Shown here: piece after piece, positions 18,179-26,897 of the stretch | Layout of the letters: every line of letters begins with the position of its first letter | Numbering within the stretch: the first letter of the stretch is position 1 | Assembly: GCF_023284005.1 (NCBI RefSeq) | Contig: NZ_JAKIKS010000020.1 | Coordinates: 1-59,811, forward strand | DNA from: Shewanella surugensis | GTDB taxonomy: Bacteria; Pseudomonadota; Gammaproteobacteria; Enterobacterales; Shewanellaceae | Direction of reading: 5' to 3' | Length of the DNA stretch: 59,811 nucleotides | Program-made: the position numbers and the translations under genes | The notes under the pieces: generated by a model | Told to the model about the DNA's origin: nothing | The model's database searches: none | What the model saw: only the letters and a program-made list of their open reading frames with translations

Positions 18179-19648
18179 ATGGGTATAACAACAGAAGCCA
18201 AAGCCTGTGATTTTGTTCTTTTTGGCACTAAAGGGGATTTAGCGAAACGAAAATTGCTGCCTTCTTTATATCAATTAGATAAAGCCGGATTGCTCAATGA
18301 AGACACTAAAATTCTTGGCGTTGCAAAAGATAGTTTCACCTTAGAAGAATATCGTGTATTGGTTAAAACGGCATTAAGCACTTTTATTAAAGAAGAGTTG
18401 TGTCCTGAGACCTTAAATCGCTTTATGGAACGTTGCTATTATATCGGAACCAATTTTACGGAGTCTAAAGGCTATAAAGCCTTTCATACAGTGCTTGAAC
18501 CAAAAAAGCGTGCGACTGTGTGTTATTTTGCGACTCCCCCGGCGATTTTTGGCGATATTTGTCGTTGTTTAAATGAACAGGAACTTATTTTCCCTGACAC
18601 CCGTGTCGTGCTTGAAAAGCCGATTGGTTCCGATCTTGCTTCTTCGAAAGTCATTAATGATCAAGTCTCCGCCTTCTTTAGTGAAGAACAGATTTATCGA
18701 ATCGATCATTATTTAGGTAAAGAAACCGTACAAAATTTAATTGCACTGCGTTTTGCGAATTCTTTATTTGCGTCTAAGTGGGATAATCGTACCATTGACC
18801 ATGTGCAGATATCTGTCGCTGAAGAAGTGGGTATTGAAGGACGCTGGGGCTATTTTGATAAAGCGGGTCAAATGCGCGATATGATCCAAAATCACCTGTT
18901 GCAAGTGTTGACGTTAGTCGCAATGGATCCTCCCGTTAATTTGGATGCTGACAGTATTCGTGATGAAAAAGTGAAAGTGCTTAAATCATTACGTCCCATT
19001 AATGAAGATAACATTTTTGAAAATACGGTTCGTGGACAGTATTCATCAGGATTTTTAAAAGGATCCCCTGCGCCGGGTTATTTAGAAGAAGAAGGCGCGA
19101 ATGTGAATTCCAACACTGAAACCTTTGTTGCCCTAAGGGTGGATATCGATAATTGGCGTTGGGCTGGCGTGCCGTTTTACCTTAGAAGTGGTAAGCGTAT
19201 GCCGTTTAAGAGTTCGGAAATTGTCGTTTATTTTAAAAATCCGCCGCATAATTTATACCGTTCAAATTACCGTAACTTACCGCCTAATAAATTGACCATT
19301 CGCCTGCAGCCTCATGAAGGGGTCGAAATTCAGATGATGAATAAAGTGCCAGGGCTTGAGCAAAAACAACGCTTACAAACAGCGAAGTTAGATTTAAGTT
19401 TTTCAGATACGTTTAAAACAGAACGGATTGCTGATGCTTATGAACGTCTTTTGTTAGAGGCCATGTTAGGTAATCAGTCATTGTTTGTTCGTCGTGATGA
19501 AGTCGAGCAAGCCTGGAGTTGGGTTGATGGTATAATCAATGCTTGGGAAAGCAGTAGTGAGAAGCCTAAATCTTATCCAGCTGGCACATGGGGGCCTGTC
19601 GCATCGGTTGCCTTAATTGCAAAAGATGGTCGTTCTTGGGATGAATAG
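18179..19648 (+). CDS. zwf: Glucose-6-phosphate 1-dehydrogenase
   Basis: Zwf oxidises glucose 6-phosphate to 6-phosphogluconolactone with NADP or NAD, feeding the Entner-Doudoroff route. From ATG 18179 the product has 489 residues, close to the E. coli length. It starts MGITTEAKACDFVLFGTKGDL, with the dinucleotide-binding GTKGDLAKRKLLPS, and contains the signature RIDHYLGKETVQN. An AGGAGA ribosome binding site lies 10 bp upstream. The open frame extends 32 codons further up, but that part lacks family similarity and covers a HexR-like site. It is first gene of zwf-pgl-edd-eda. Confidence 0.97.
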   Translation: MGITTEAKACDFVLFGTKGDLAKRKLLPSLYQLDKAGLLNEDTKILGVAKDSFTLEEYRVLVKTALSTFIKEELCPETLNRFMERCYYIGTNFTESKGYKAFHTVLEPKKRATVCYFATPPAIFGDICRCLNEQELIFPDTRVVLEKPIGSDLASSKVINDQVSAFFSEEQIYRIDHYLGKETVQNLIALRFANSLFASKWDNRTIDHVQISVAEEVGIEGRWGYFDKAGQMRDMIQNHLLQVLTLVAMDPPVNLDADSIRDEKVKVLKSLRPINEDNIFENTVRGQYSSGFLKGSPAPGYLEEEGANVNSNTETFVALRVDIDNWRWAGVPFYLRSGKRMPFKSSEIVVYFKNPPHNLYRSNYRNLPPNKLTIRLQPHEGVEIQMMNKVPGLEQKQRLQTAKLDLSFSDTFKTERIADAYERLLLEAMLGNQSLFVRRDEVEQAWSWVDGIINAWESSSEKPKSYPAGTWGPVASVALIAKDGRSWDE

Positions 19649-19661
19649 AGATAAGATTAAT

Positions 19662-20360
19662 ATGATTAAAGAAACAGTGTTTAAAGCCTTCGACAATAAA
19701 GCGACTTTAGAGCGGCAATTAGCTGAACGTATTGGCGATCAGTTGCAAGAAGCCGTTGACGCAAGAGGGCAGGCCAGCCTTGTGGTCTCCGGCGGTTCGA
19801 CGCCTTTAGCCTTATTCGAGACATTAAGTCAACGGGGCATTGATTGGAATAAAGTACATATCACACTCGCTGATGAACGTTGGGTAGAGAATGAGCATGC
19901 TGATTCTAATGAAAAATCAGTTAAGCGACATTTGCTTATCAATAAAGCCGCCAGTGCGAAGTTTCAAGGGTTGAAGAATATGTTCTCTACCCCAGAGCAG
20001 GGGACCGCGATGGCTGCTGAGCAGCTTGCTCATTTTTCGCGTCCATTTGATGTGGTCATTTTAGGCATGGGTAATGATGGTCATACCTGTTCTTGGTTTC
20101 CTTGCTCTGCAGAGTTAACCCAAACGTTGACCACTGACGATCTTTGCGTTGCAGTGAATCCCACCACTGCACCCAATGCCAGGTTATCCTTGTCTAAATC
20201 CGCTATTTTAGCGAGTCGTCAAATTTATCTACACATAGTGGGTGAAGACAAATTATCTGTTTATCGCCAAGCACTGACAAGTAAAGCCGTCGATGAAATG
20301 CCGATCCGTGCCGTATTGGATCAGCATAGAACCCCTGTTGATGTTTATTGGAGTGCTTAA
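19662..20360 (+). CDS. pgl: 6-phosphogluconolactonase
   Basis: Pgl hydrolyses 6-phosphogluconolactone from Zwf to 6-phosphogluconate. The 232-residue protein has the DevB-type motifs SGGSTPLALFETLSQR, TLADERWV and the central VVILGMGNDGHTCSWFP. I chose the ATG at 19662 (MIKETVFKAF), 13 bp after the zwf stop, rather than an in-frame TTG inside zwf. It is co-transcribed with edd, which starts 9 bp downstream. Confidence 0.96.
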   Translation: MIKETVFKAFDNKATLERQLAERIGDQLQEAVDARGQASLVVSGGSTPLALFETLSQRGIDWNKVHITLADERWVENEHADSNEKSVKRHLLINKAASAKFQGLKNMFSTPEQGTAMAAEQLAHFSRPFDVVILGMGNDGHTCSWFPCSAELTQTLTTDDLCVAVNPTTAPNARLSLSKSAILASRQIYLHIVGEDKLSVYRQALTSKAVDEMPIRAVLDQHRTPVDVYWSA

Positions 20361-20369
20361 GGAGTTATT

Positions 20370-22196
20370 ATGCAAGCCGTTATAGAAGTTGTGACTCAGC
20401 GTATTATTAAGCGTAGTGAAGTCTCCAGAGCGAAGTATTTATTAGCATTAGAAGATGCAAAGACCAAAGGTGTACACCGTAGCGCGCTTAGCTGTGGCAA
20501 TTTAGCTCATGGTTTTGCTGCTTGTAATCCTGATGATAAATCATCTATTAAGCATTTAAACAAGGCTAATATTGGTATTGTGACCGCATTTAACGACATG
20601 TTATCTGCCCATCAGCCTTATGAAGATTACCCGACGTTATTGAAAAAGGCCTGCCAGGAAATCGGCAGTGTTGCTCAAGTCGCTGGGGGTGTACCTGCCA
20701 TGTGTGATGGTGTGACACAAGGTCAGCCGGGTATGGAGCTCAGTCTATTGAGCCGTGAAGTGATTGCGATGGCGACCGCTGTGGCTTTGTCACATAACAT
20801 GTTTGATGGCGCATTATTACTGGGGATCTGTGACAAGATTGTACCTGGGTTAATGATTGGTGCATTGAGTTTTGGGCATTTACCGATGTTATTTGTGCCT
20901 GCGGGTCCGATGAAGTCGGGGATACCGAATAAAGAAAAGGCGCGTATTAGGCAGCAATTTGCTCAAGGTCAAGTGGATCGCGCTACGCTGTTAGAAGCCG
21001 AATCGGCGTCTTATCACAGTGCAGGTACTTGTACTTTCTATGGCACGGCGAATAGTAACCAGCTGATGTTAGAAGTGATGGGTTTACAACTCCCTGGTTC
21101 TTCTTTTGTTAATCCGGACGATCCACTTCGACTTGCATTAAGTCAAACGGCAGCTAAGCAAGTTTGCCGTCTCAATGAAATGGGGACGCAATATACGCCT
21201 ATTGGCCATATTGTGTCTGAAAAATCCATCGTCAACGGCATTGTGGCATTGCTGGCGACAGGTGGCTCTACGAATCTGACCATGCATATTGTTGCCATTG
21301 CACGTGCGGCAGGCATTATTATTAATTGGGATGATTTTTCGGAGTTATCCGATTCAGTGCCATTATTGGCGCGAGTGTATCCTAATGGACACGCTGATAT
21401 TAATCACTTTCATGCTGCTGGTGGCATGGCGTTGCTCATTAAAGAGTTACTCGATGGTGGCTTATTGCATGAAGATGTGCAAACGGTAGCAGGTCCTGGG
21501 CTTAAGCGATATACCCAAGAACCTAAACTCATAGAAGGCGAATTACGTTGGGTCGACGGACCGACTGAAAGTATTGATAAAGAGGTCTTAACCAGTATCA
21601 GTGAGCCTTTTCAAGTTAATGGTGGCTTGAAGCTCATGAAAGGGAACCTCGGCCGCGCGGTGATTAAAGTTTCAGCGGTTCCAGAAGCCAATCGCGTAGT
21701 TGAAGCACCTGCTGTGGTGATTGATGATCAAAATAAGCTGAATGCTTTGTTTAAAGCCGGTGAATTAAATAAAGATTGCGTTGTGGTAGTCAGAGGACAA
21801 GGACCCAAAGCGGTAGGCATGCCTGAGCTGCATAAGTTAACGCCAATATTGGGCAGCTTGCAAGATAAAGGCTTTAAGGTTGCGCTACTCACCGATGGTC
21901 GTATGTCTGGCGCTTCAGGTAAAGTGCCTGCGGCCATTCATCTCACTCCAGAAGCGTTAGATGGAGGGTTAATTGCAAAAGTACAGCAAGGCGATATCAT
22001 CCGCTTAGATGCATTGTCTGGCGAGTTGAGCTTACTGGTCGATGAGGCTGAACTCAATACTCGGGTGGCAGAGCCTGTTAACTTACAACCTTCAAGTTAT
22101 GGTATGGGTCGTGAGTTATTCGGTGCATTACGATCGAATTTGAGCAGTCCGGAGACGGGTGCGCGTTGTACCCAAGCTATTGATGAAAACTATTAA
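20370..22196 (+). CDS. edd: Phosphogluconate dehydratase
   Basis: Edd dehydrates 6-phosphogluconate to 2-keto-3-deoxy-6-phosphogluconate. It is an iron-sulfur enzyme of the IlvD/Edd family, and the 608-residue length is standard. Family stretches include [64 protein letters not shown] and, near the end, [16 protein letters not shown]. Cysteines in the CDG, ICDK and GTCT motifs are the likely cluster ligands. An AAGGAG ribosome binding site precedes the ATG. It lies between pgl and eda in the operon. Confidence 0.97.
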   Translation: MQAVIEVVTQRIIKRSEVSRAKYLLALEDAKTKGVHRSALSCGNLAHGFAACNPDDKSSIKHLNKANIGIVTAFNDMLSAHQPYEDYPTLLKKACQEIGSVAQVAGGVPAMCDGVTQGQPGMELSLLSREVIAMATAVALSHNMFDGALLLGICDKIVPGLMIGALSFGHLPMLFVPAGPMKSGIPNKEKARIRQQFAQGQVDRATLLEAESASYHSAGTCTFYGTANSNQLMLEVMGLQLPGSSFVNPDDPLRLALSQTAAKQVCRLNEMGTQYTPIGHIVSEKSIVNGIVALLATGGSTNLTMHIVAIARAAGIIINWDDFSELSDSVPLLARVYPNGHADINHFHAAGGMALLIKELLDGGLLHEDVQTVAGPGLKRYTQEPKLIEGELRWVDGPTESIDKEVLTSISEPFQVNGGLKLMKGNLGRAVIKVSAVPEANRVVEAPAVVIDDQNKLNALFKAGELNKDCVVVVRGQGPKAVGMPELHKLTPILGSLQDKGFKVALLTDGRMSGASGKVPAAIHLTPEALDGGLIAKVQQGDIIRLDALSGELSLLVDEAELNTRVAEPVNLQPSSYGMGRELFGALRSNLSSPETGARCTQAIDENY

Positions 22197-22215
22197 GATT
22201 AGGAAGAATAACCCC

Positions 22216-22857
22216 ATGCTTGAGAATAATTGGTCTATACAGTCACAAGATATTTTTAAATGCAGTCCTATTGTTCCTGTGATGGTGATCAATAAGATTG
22301 AAGATGCTGTTCCTTTAGCGAAGGCGTTAGTTGCTGGTGGTATTAAGGTGCTTGAAGTGACTTTACGCACCCCTTGTGCGCTTGAAGCCATTGCCAAGAT
22401 TGCTAAAGAAGTGCCAGAAGCTTTTGTGGGAGCAGGTACGGTACTCAACGAGGAACAGTTAAATCAAGCGGTTGAAGCGGGTGCTCAATTTATCATAACT
22501 CCGGGCGCTACGCCTGAGTTATTAAAAGCGGCGATGTTGGGGACGGTGCCTTTAATTCCGGGGGTGGCGAGTATTTCTGAGGTCATGACGGGAATGGAAT
22601 TAGGGTATACCCATTTTAAATTTTTTCCTGCTGAAGCCTCTGGTGGCGTTAATGCATTGAAAGCATTCTCTGGACCATTGGCTAATATTCGTTTTTGTCC
22701 AACGGGTGGCATTTCACCTGAGAGCTATAAAAAATATTTAGCATTACCCAATGTTGATTGCATTGGTGGTAGCTGGATTGCGCCGACTGATGCAATAGCT
22801 GCGGGTGATTGGGATAAGATCACTGAGTTGTGTAAAGAAGCACTGATGGGCCTTTAA
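22216..22857 (+). CDS. eda: KDPG/KHG aldolase
   Basis: Eda cleaves 2-keto-3-deoxy-6-phosphogluconate to pyruvate and glyceraldehyde 3-phosphate, completing the Entner-Doudoroff route. The 213-residue protein carries the class I aldolase motifs: catalytic glutamate in [19 protein letters not shown], and the Schiff-base lysine in HFKFFPAE. Start is ATG 22216 with AGGAAG upstream. The in-frame upstream codons overlap edd and lack similarity. It is the last gene of the operon, followed by a strong terminator. Confidence 0.97.
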   Translation: MLENNWSIQSQDIFKCSPIVPVMVINKIEDAVPLAKALVAGGIKVLEVTLRTPCALEAIAKIAKEVPEAFVGAGTVLNEEQLNQAVEAGAQFIITPGATPELLKAAMLGTVPLIPGVASISEVMTGMELGYTHFKFFPAEASGGVNALKAFSGPLANIRFCPTGGISPESYKKYLALPNVDCIGGSWIAPTDAIAAGDWDKITELCKEALMGL

Positions 22858-22887
22858 TTTTTGTGATTTTTTATTAAGTTGTTGAAG

Positions 22888-22918
22888 AAAAAGGGAAGCA
22901 TAATGCTTCCCTTTTTTT
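22888..22918 (+). terminator. Terminator of the zwf-pgl-edd-eda operon
   Basis: GGGAAGCA (22893-22900) pairs perfectly with TGCTTCCC (22904-22911) around a 3-nt loop, flanked by A5 on the left and T7 on the right. The flanking runs suggest it also terminates the ecotin gene from the other side. Confidence 0.93.
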
Positions 22919-22935
22919 GTTATGTTTTTATATAA

Positions 22936-23487
22936 TTAGTCGGTTGTTTGAAAGGGACTTTGTGCTGCCCAAACTCGATAATGTAATTGTGCTCTTTCAG
23001 GTAAGTAAAAAACAAAGGGGATTTGACTGTTATAACGCAGCATAAGATCACTGGGAAGACGAACAAAGGCTTCACGTTTGTCAAATTTCATACAGGCTTT
23101 CATCGTGCTTGGCCCCGGAGACAGCGTATCGACTTGATAATAATTGTACCCCCAGCCTTTGACTGAATGCTGCTTAATTTTTCCGGTGAGACTGTGTTTA
23201 TTGCAGTCTATGGTTTTTGTTTGGCCGATTTCAAATTCAATTTTATAGTTCGATTCATTTTGTTTTTTAGGTAAATAAATTAAGTGTTGAACCATGCCTT
23301 TAGTGGGGGCGGGAAACATTTTACTGGCTTCTTCAATTTGGTAGTTTTCGCTGGTATAGCTGTGTCCGATAACCTCGTTATTTTCAGCATGGGCTGCGGG
23401 TACGGAAAACAGTGCGAAAGAGGCGAATGTTAAACTGAAAAAGTGGCTGAGTAATAAGGGGGAATAAGGGTTTTTTATTGTTTTCAT
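22936..23487 (-). CDS. eco: Ecotin, periplasmic serine protease inhibitor
   Basis: Ecotin is a dimeric periplasmic inhibitor of trypsin-fold serine proteases. The 183-residue precursor has a signal peptide with likely cleavage after AHA (residue 34). Family stretches are clear: PAPTKGMVQHLIYLPK, FEIGQTKTIDCN, GWGYNYYQVD, LMLRYNSQIPFVFYLPE and a final HYRVW. The two cysteines (95 and 132) are 37 apart, as in the E. coli disulfide. The reactive loop STMKAC puts Met129 at P1, also as in E. coli, although P1' is Lys. The start at 23487 has a TGGAG ribosome binding site; an upstream ATG at 23526 has none. Confidence 0.93.
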   Translation of the reverse strand: MKTIKNPYSPLLLSHFFSLTFASFALFSVPAAHAENNEVIGHSYTSENYQIEEASKMFPAPTKGMVQHLIYLPKKQNESNYKIEFEIGQTKTIDCNKHSLTGKIKQHSVKGWGYNYYQVDTLSPGPSTMKACMKFDKREAFVRLPSDLMLRYNSQIPFVFYLPERAQLHYRVWAAQSPFQTTD

Positions 23488-24023
23488 TATGACTCCAAAG
23501 GCTGTTTGTGCCTTATTTTGTATCAATGTGATTATTTTAGGTGATAAAAGAGAAGCTATATTACGTTTATATTTTTATACCTCAACACTAATCAAATCGT
23601 GTTAATTGAGAATGAACTTAGCAACCATTAAGATACGTTATATGCTTTGAAGTAACAAGGAGGTTACATTAAGCTGGCCGTTATTAAAATTAAAAATAAT
23701 TAATAAAATCACTGTGTTGTTATCAATGCTGTTTTTTTTTGTGCTTAATTTTTAGTGTGTATAGCTATTTTTGAATTATTTTCAGTGTTATCTGTGTTGT
23801 TTCGGCCTAAAACTGGCAATATATTCTCCCTATTAATCTATTTTTATTTTTTACTGATCATCCTTAGATTATTCAAATGTACGCATGTCAAAAAATGATA
23901 ACATTTTTGTAAGGTATCGCTATTCTTGATTAAGAGTATGGTCAAAACAATAAAAGTTTTGCATACGATGATGAGTGGAAAGAGGTGATGTCAGTAAGGT
24001 TATTTTATTAAGGTTCTATCTCT
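23488..24023. other. Gene-free A+T-rich stretch between ecotin and the broken CDF gene
   Basis: A 536-bp region with no supported coding sequence. It includes a small palindrome GTAAC-AAGGAG-GTTAC around 23652 and several T-runs. I see nothing else that can be named. Confidence 0.5.
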
Positions 24024-25031
24024 ATGACGATAAAGCAACATTCGCTAGCACCGTGGCAGCATAAACACCAGTATATGAATACCCATCGCTCAGGGGAGCG
24101 AAATACCCGTTATGTATTGTATTTAACGGTTGTGACAATGTTTGCTGAGATTATTGCGGGGACATTTTATGGGTCGATGGCGCTATTAGCCGATGGCTGG
24201 CATATGGGAACGCATGCAGCTGCTTTTATGATCGCTTTATTTGCTTATTGATACGCAAGAAAGCATGCCGATAGCCCAAATTTTTCTTTTGGTACGGGGA
24301 AGGTGAGTGTATAGGGAGGCTTCACGAGTGCTATAGCGTTAGGTTTTGTGGCACTTATTATGTTATTTGAGTCAGCTTTTAGGCTCCTCAATCCTGGATC
24401 TATTCAATTTGATCAAGCTATTTTAGTGGCCTTTATCGGTTTAAGCGTTAATGTATTAAGTGTCTTTTTATTAAAAGATCACCATAGTCATGATCATGGT
24501 CACAGCCATCATCATACGGATCAAGAGCGGCATGACACGCACAATCATCGACATCGTCAGGATACTCAAGAGCAACAAGGAGCACACAGGCATGATCATA
24601 ATCTCAGAGCGGCTTATTTTCATGTACTGGCGGATGCCTTGACATCATTACTGGCTATTGGCGCTTTGTTAATGGGCAAGTTTTTTGGGTTAAACTGGCT
24701 CGACCCTGTTATGGGGGTGGTAGGTAGTTTGATTATCAGCCGGTGGGCATGGGGCTTACTACGGCAAACGAGTCCTATTTTGTTAGATGCGAATATAGAT
24801 AAGCGCTATCAAGCGCAAATTGTCGCGCTAATTGAAGATGTTGTCGATCATCAAGTGAGTGATATTCATATTTGGGCGATTACGGCCGATCATTATGCAG
24901 CGATTATTTCTATCGTTTCTCATGAACCGAAAGAGGTCGAGTACTTTAAAACTCAACTGGCAAGATTTGATAAACTGTCACACATTAGTATTGAGATTAA
25001 CAAATGCAAACAAGTCGAGTGTATCGTGTGA
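24024..25031 (+). pseudogene. Cation diffusion facilitator (DmeF-like) broken by two in-frame stop codons
   Basis: Read through, the frame encodes a 335-residue CDF divalent metal exporter. It shows membrane segments, the metal-site motif LLADGWHMGTHA, a His/Asp-rich cytoplasmic loop of the DmeF type (DHHSHDHGHSHHHT), HVLADALTS and a C-terminal cytoplasmic domain. TGA at 24249-24251 follows FAY, where relatives have Tyr or Trp. TAG at 24312-24314 lies in GTGKVSV-stop-GGFTSA. There is no frameshift and similarity continues unbroken in one frame. A truncated 75-residue product or a restart at 24348 would lack half of the membrane core, so I call it a pseudogene. Conservation elsewhere suggests the damage is recent. 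Confidence 0.88.
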
Positions 25032-25104
25032 GCTTTTTATTTTTTATTTTATTGTTTGTTTCTTAGTTGTATTTAAAAGTGTAAACGTAAAGGTGAATTG
25101 AAAA

Positions 25105-25134
25105 TTGATCATCAATTTAATATAGGCATATAAA
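25105..25134 (+). promoter_or_regulatory. Candidate promoter of the phosphoethanolamine transferase gene
   Basis: A -35-like TTGATC (25105-25110), 18-bp spacer and -10-like TATAAA (25129-25134). The -10 hexamer overlaps the first unit of the TAAAG repeat. Weak consensus fit, so tentative. Confidence 0.35.
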
Positions 25135-25154
25135 GTAAAGTAAAGTAAAGTAAA
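25131..25154. repeat. Pentanucleotide repeat (TAAAG), 4.8 units
   Basis: Four full TAAAG units plus TAAA lie about 80 bp upstream of the eptA-like start codon, at or just after a candidate -10 box. Simple repeats of this kind can change length by slippage and alter promoter or leader function. Only one allele is visible here. Confidence 0.9.
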
Positions 25155-25232
25155 TGAATGCTTTTATAGTATCACTAAGACTTTATTCATTTGTATATTG
25201 ATTAATATCGATGTACAGCTTTATATTACACT

Positions 25233-26876
25233 TTGTTGCATTGGTGGTTAATTTTGTTTGATAATGTTAGATCAATCTCATCAAATAAGTTTGTATTATT
25301 ACTTTCATTTTATTATCTCGTTATTTTCAATATTCCTTTTTTTGAAGCGGTAAAAACAGGTATTGATAATCAAGGTGATGTTAACTGGTTATTTGTTTTA
25401 TCTATTCCGTTGTTATTATTAATGTTACTTAATGTGTTGTTTTCTCTGTTCACGATAAAGTATATTACGAAGCCTTTTTTCATATTATTGACCATTATCT
25501 CATCTTTGGTTTTTTACTCCAGTGTTAAGTATGGGATTATTTTTGATACGAATATGATCCAGAATATTGTTGAAACAACGCAATCGGAAGCATCAACTTA
25601 TTTTAATACGAGTTCTATTGTTTATTTTTTTCTGACGGGTGGAATCCCTTGTTTTTTGATTTATAAAGTTAATATTGTTTATCAGTCTTTTTTTAAAGAA
25701 ATGTTGATAAAACTGGGCTGCCTTTTCTTTTTTTTGTTAGGGATAGTGGCTATTGTTGCCGTGTTTTATCAAAATTATGCCGCATTTGGCCGTAATAATG
25801 ATCTCTTAAAACGGTTAATTATTCCAACCTATGTCGTAGGCTCGACCATAAAATATGTGAATGAACATTATTTTACTCAGCCAATTCCTTATCAAGCGTT
25901 AGGGACTGATGCTGTGGTGAGTCCCCATCAAGGTAAAAAGCCTAATTTAATTGTGATGGTGCTAGGGGAGACGGCGAGAGCAAAAAATTATGAATATTAT
26001 GGATATGATAGGCCAACGAATGCATATACAAAAGAGATGGGCTTAATCACGTTTCAAAATATGACGTCTTGTGGTACCGCGACAGCCGTATCGGTCCCTT
26101 GCATGTTTTCACATTTTGATCGTTCTGATTATCAATTAAGAAAAGCACAAAGTCAGGATACTATTCTTGATGTACTCACTTATGTCAGTATTGATGTGCA
26201 ATGGTTTGATAATGATAGTGGTTGTAAAGGGGTATGCAACAAAGTAAATCACATGATGATCACAAAAGAGAATTCCCCCAAAGAATGTACCACTCAATCT
26301 TGTTTTGATGAAGCCTTGTTAACACAGTTAGATATCGCTTTAGCAAAAGCGAAAAAGAAAAATACCCTAATAGTATTACATTTGATGGGTTCACACGGGC
26401 CGACTTATTACTTACGGTATCCAAAGGCGTTTCGACAGTTCCTTCCTGATTGTCAAAGGAGTGATATTCAAAACTGTAATCAACAAGAATTAGTGAATAC
26501 TTATGATAATACAATACTGTATACAGATTATATAATTTCTAAAGTAATACAGAAACTTAAAATATATAATCAATCATTCGATACTGGGATGATTTACATG
26601 TCTGATCATGGTGAATCTTTAGGTGAAAAAGGGCTGTATTTACATGGTGCACCTTATAGTATTGCGCCCACAGAGCAAATTCACATCCCATTTTTATCAT
26701 GGTTTTCGGATGCATTTTATCAGAAAAATAGGCTCGATAAGACATGCCTACAAGCGTTATCGCAAAAAGGGACTTTTTCTCATGATAATTTATTTGATAG
26801 CTTACTCGGTATTTTTAATGTTAAAACGCAAGAATATCATCAAAAACAAGATGTATTTAGCCAATGCAGGCTGTGA
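25233..26876 (+). CDS. eptA: Lipid A phosphoethanolamine transferase, EptA/MCR family
   Basis: An inner-membrane enzyme that transfers phosphoethanolamine to lipid A, lowering surface charge and susceptibility to cationic peptides. The 547-residue product has about five N-terminal membrane helices and a periplasmic alkaline-phosphatase-like domain. Zinc and nucleophile residues are visible: Glu246 in GETARA, Thr282 in SCGTATAVSVPCMF, and Asp458-His459 in SDHGES. Paired cysteines of the family are kept. The start is uncertain. No ATG fits. TTG at 25233 gives the standard length; a TTG at 25254 has a better-placed GGTGG ribosome binding site. It ends 21 bp from the convergent secretion operon with no visible terminator. 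Confidence 0.93.
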   Translation: MLHWWLILFDNVRSISSNKFVLLLSFYYLVIFNIPFFEAVKTGIDNQGDVNWLFVLSIPLLLLMLLNVLFSLFTIKYITKPFFILLTIISSLVFYSSVKYGIIFDTNMIQNIVETTQSEASTYFNTSSIVYFFLTGGIPCFLIYKVNIVYQSFFKEMLIKLGCLFFFLLGIVAIVAVFYQNYAAFGRNNDLLKRLIIPTYVVGSTIKYVNEHYFTQPIPYQALGTDAVVSPHQGKKPNLIVMVLGETARAKNYEYYGYDRPTNAYTKEMGLITFQNMTSCGTATAVSVPCMFSHFDRSDYQLRKAQSQDTILDVLTYVSIDVQWFDNDSGCKGVCNKVNHMMITKENSPKECTTQSCFDEALLTQLDIALAKAKKKNTLIVLHLMGSHGPTYYLRYPKAFRQFLPDCQRSDIQNCNQQELVNTYDNTILYTDYIISKVIQKLKIYNQSFDTGMIYMSDHGESLGEKGLYLHGAPYSIAPTEQIHIPFLSWFSDAFYQKNRLDKTCLQALSQKGTFSHDNLFDSLLGIFNVKTQEYHQKQDVFSQCRL

Positions 26877-26897
26877 TTTTTGTAAAAGAAAGCAATA

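Noticed and set aside
24249..24251. TGA in the CDF gene as a selenocysteine codon
   Set aside because: CDF transporters are not selenoproteins, a second stop (TAG) follows 60 bp later, and no SECIS-like hairpin was evident.
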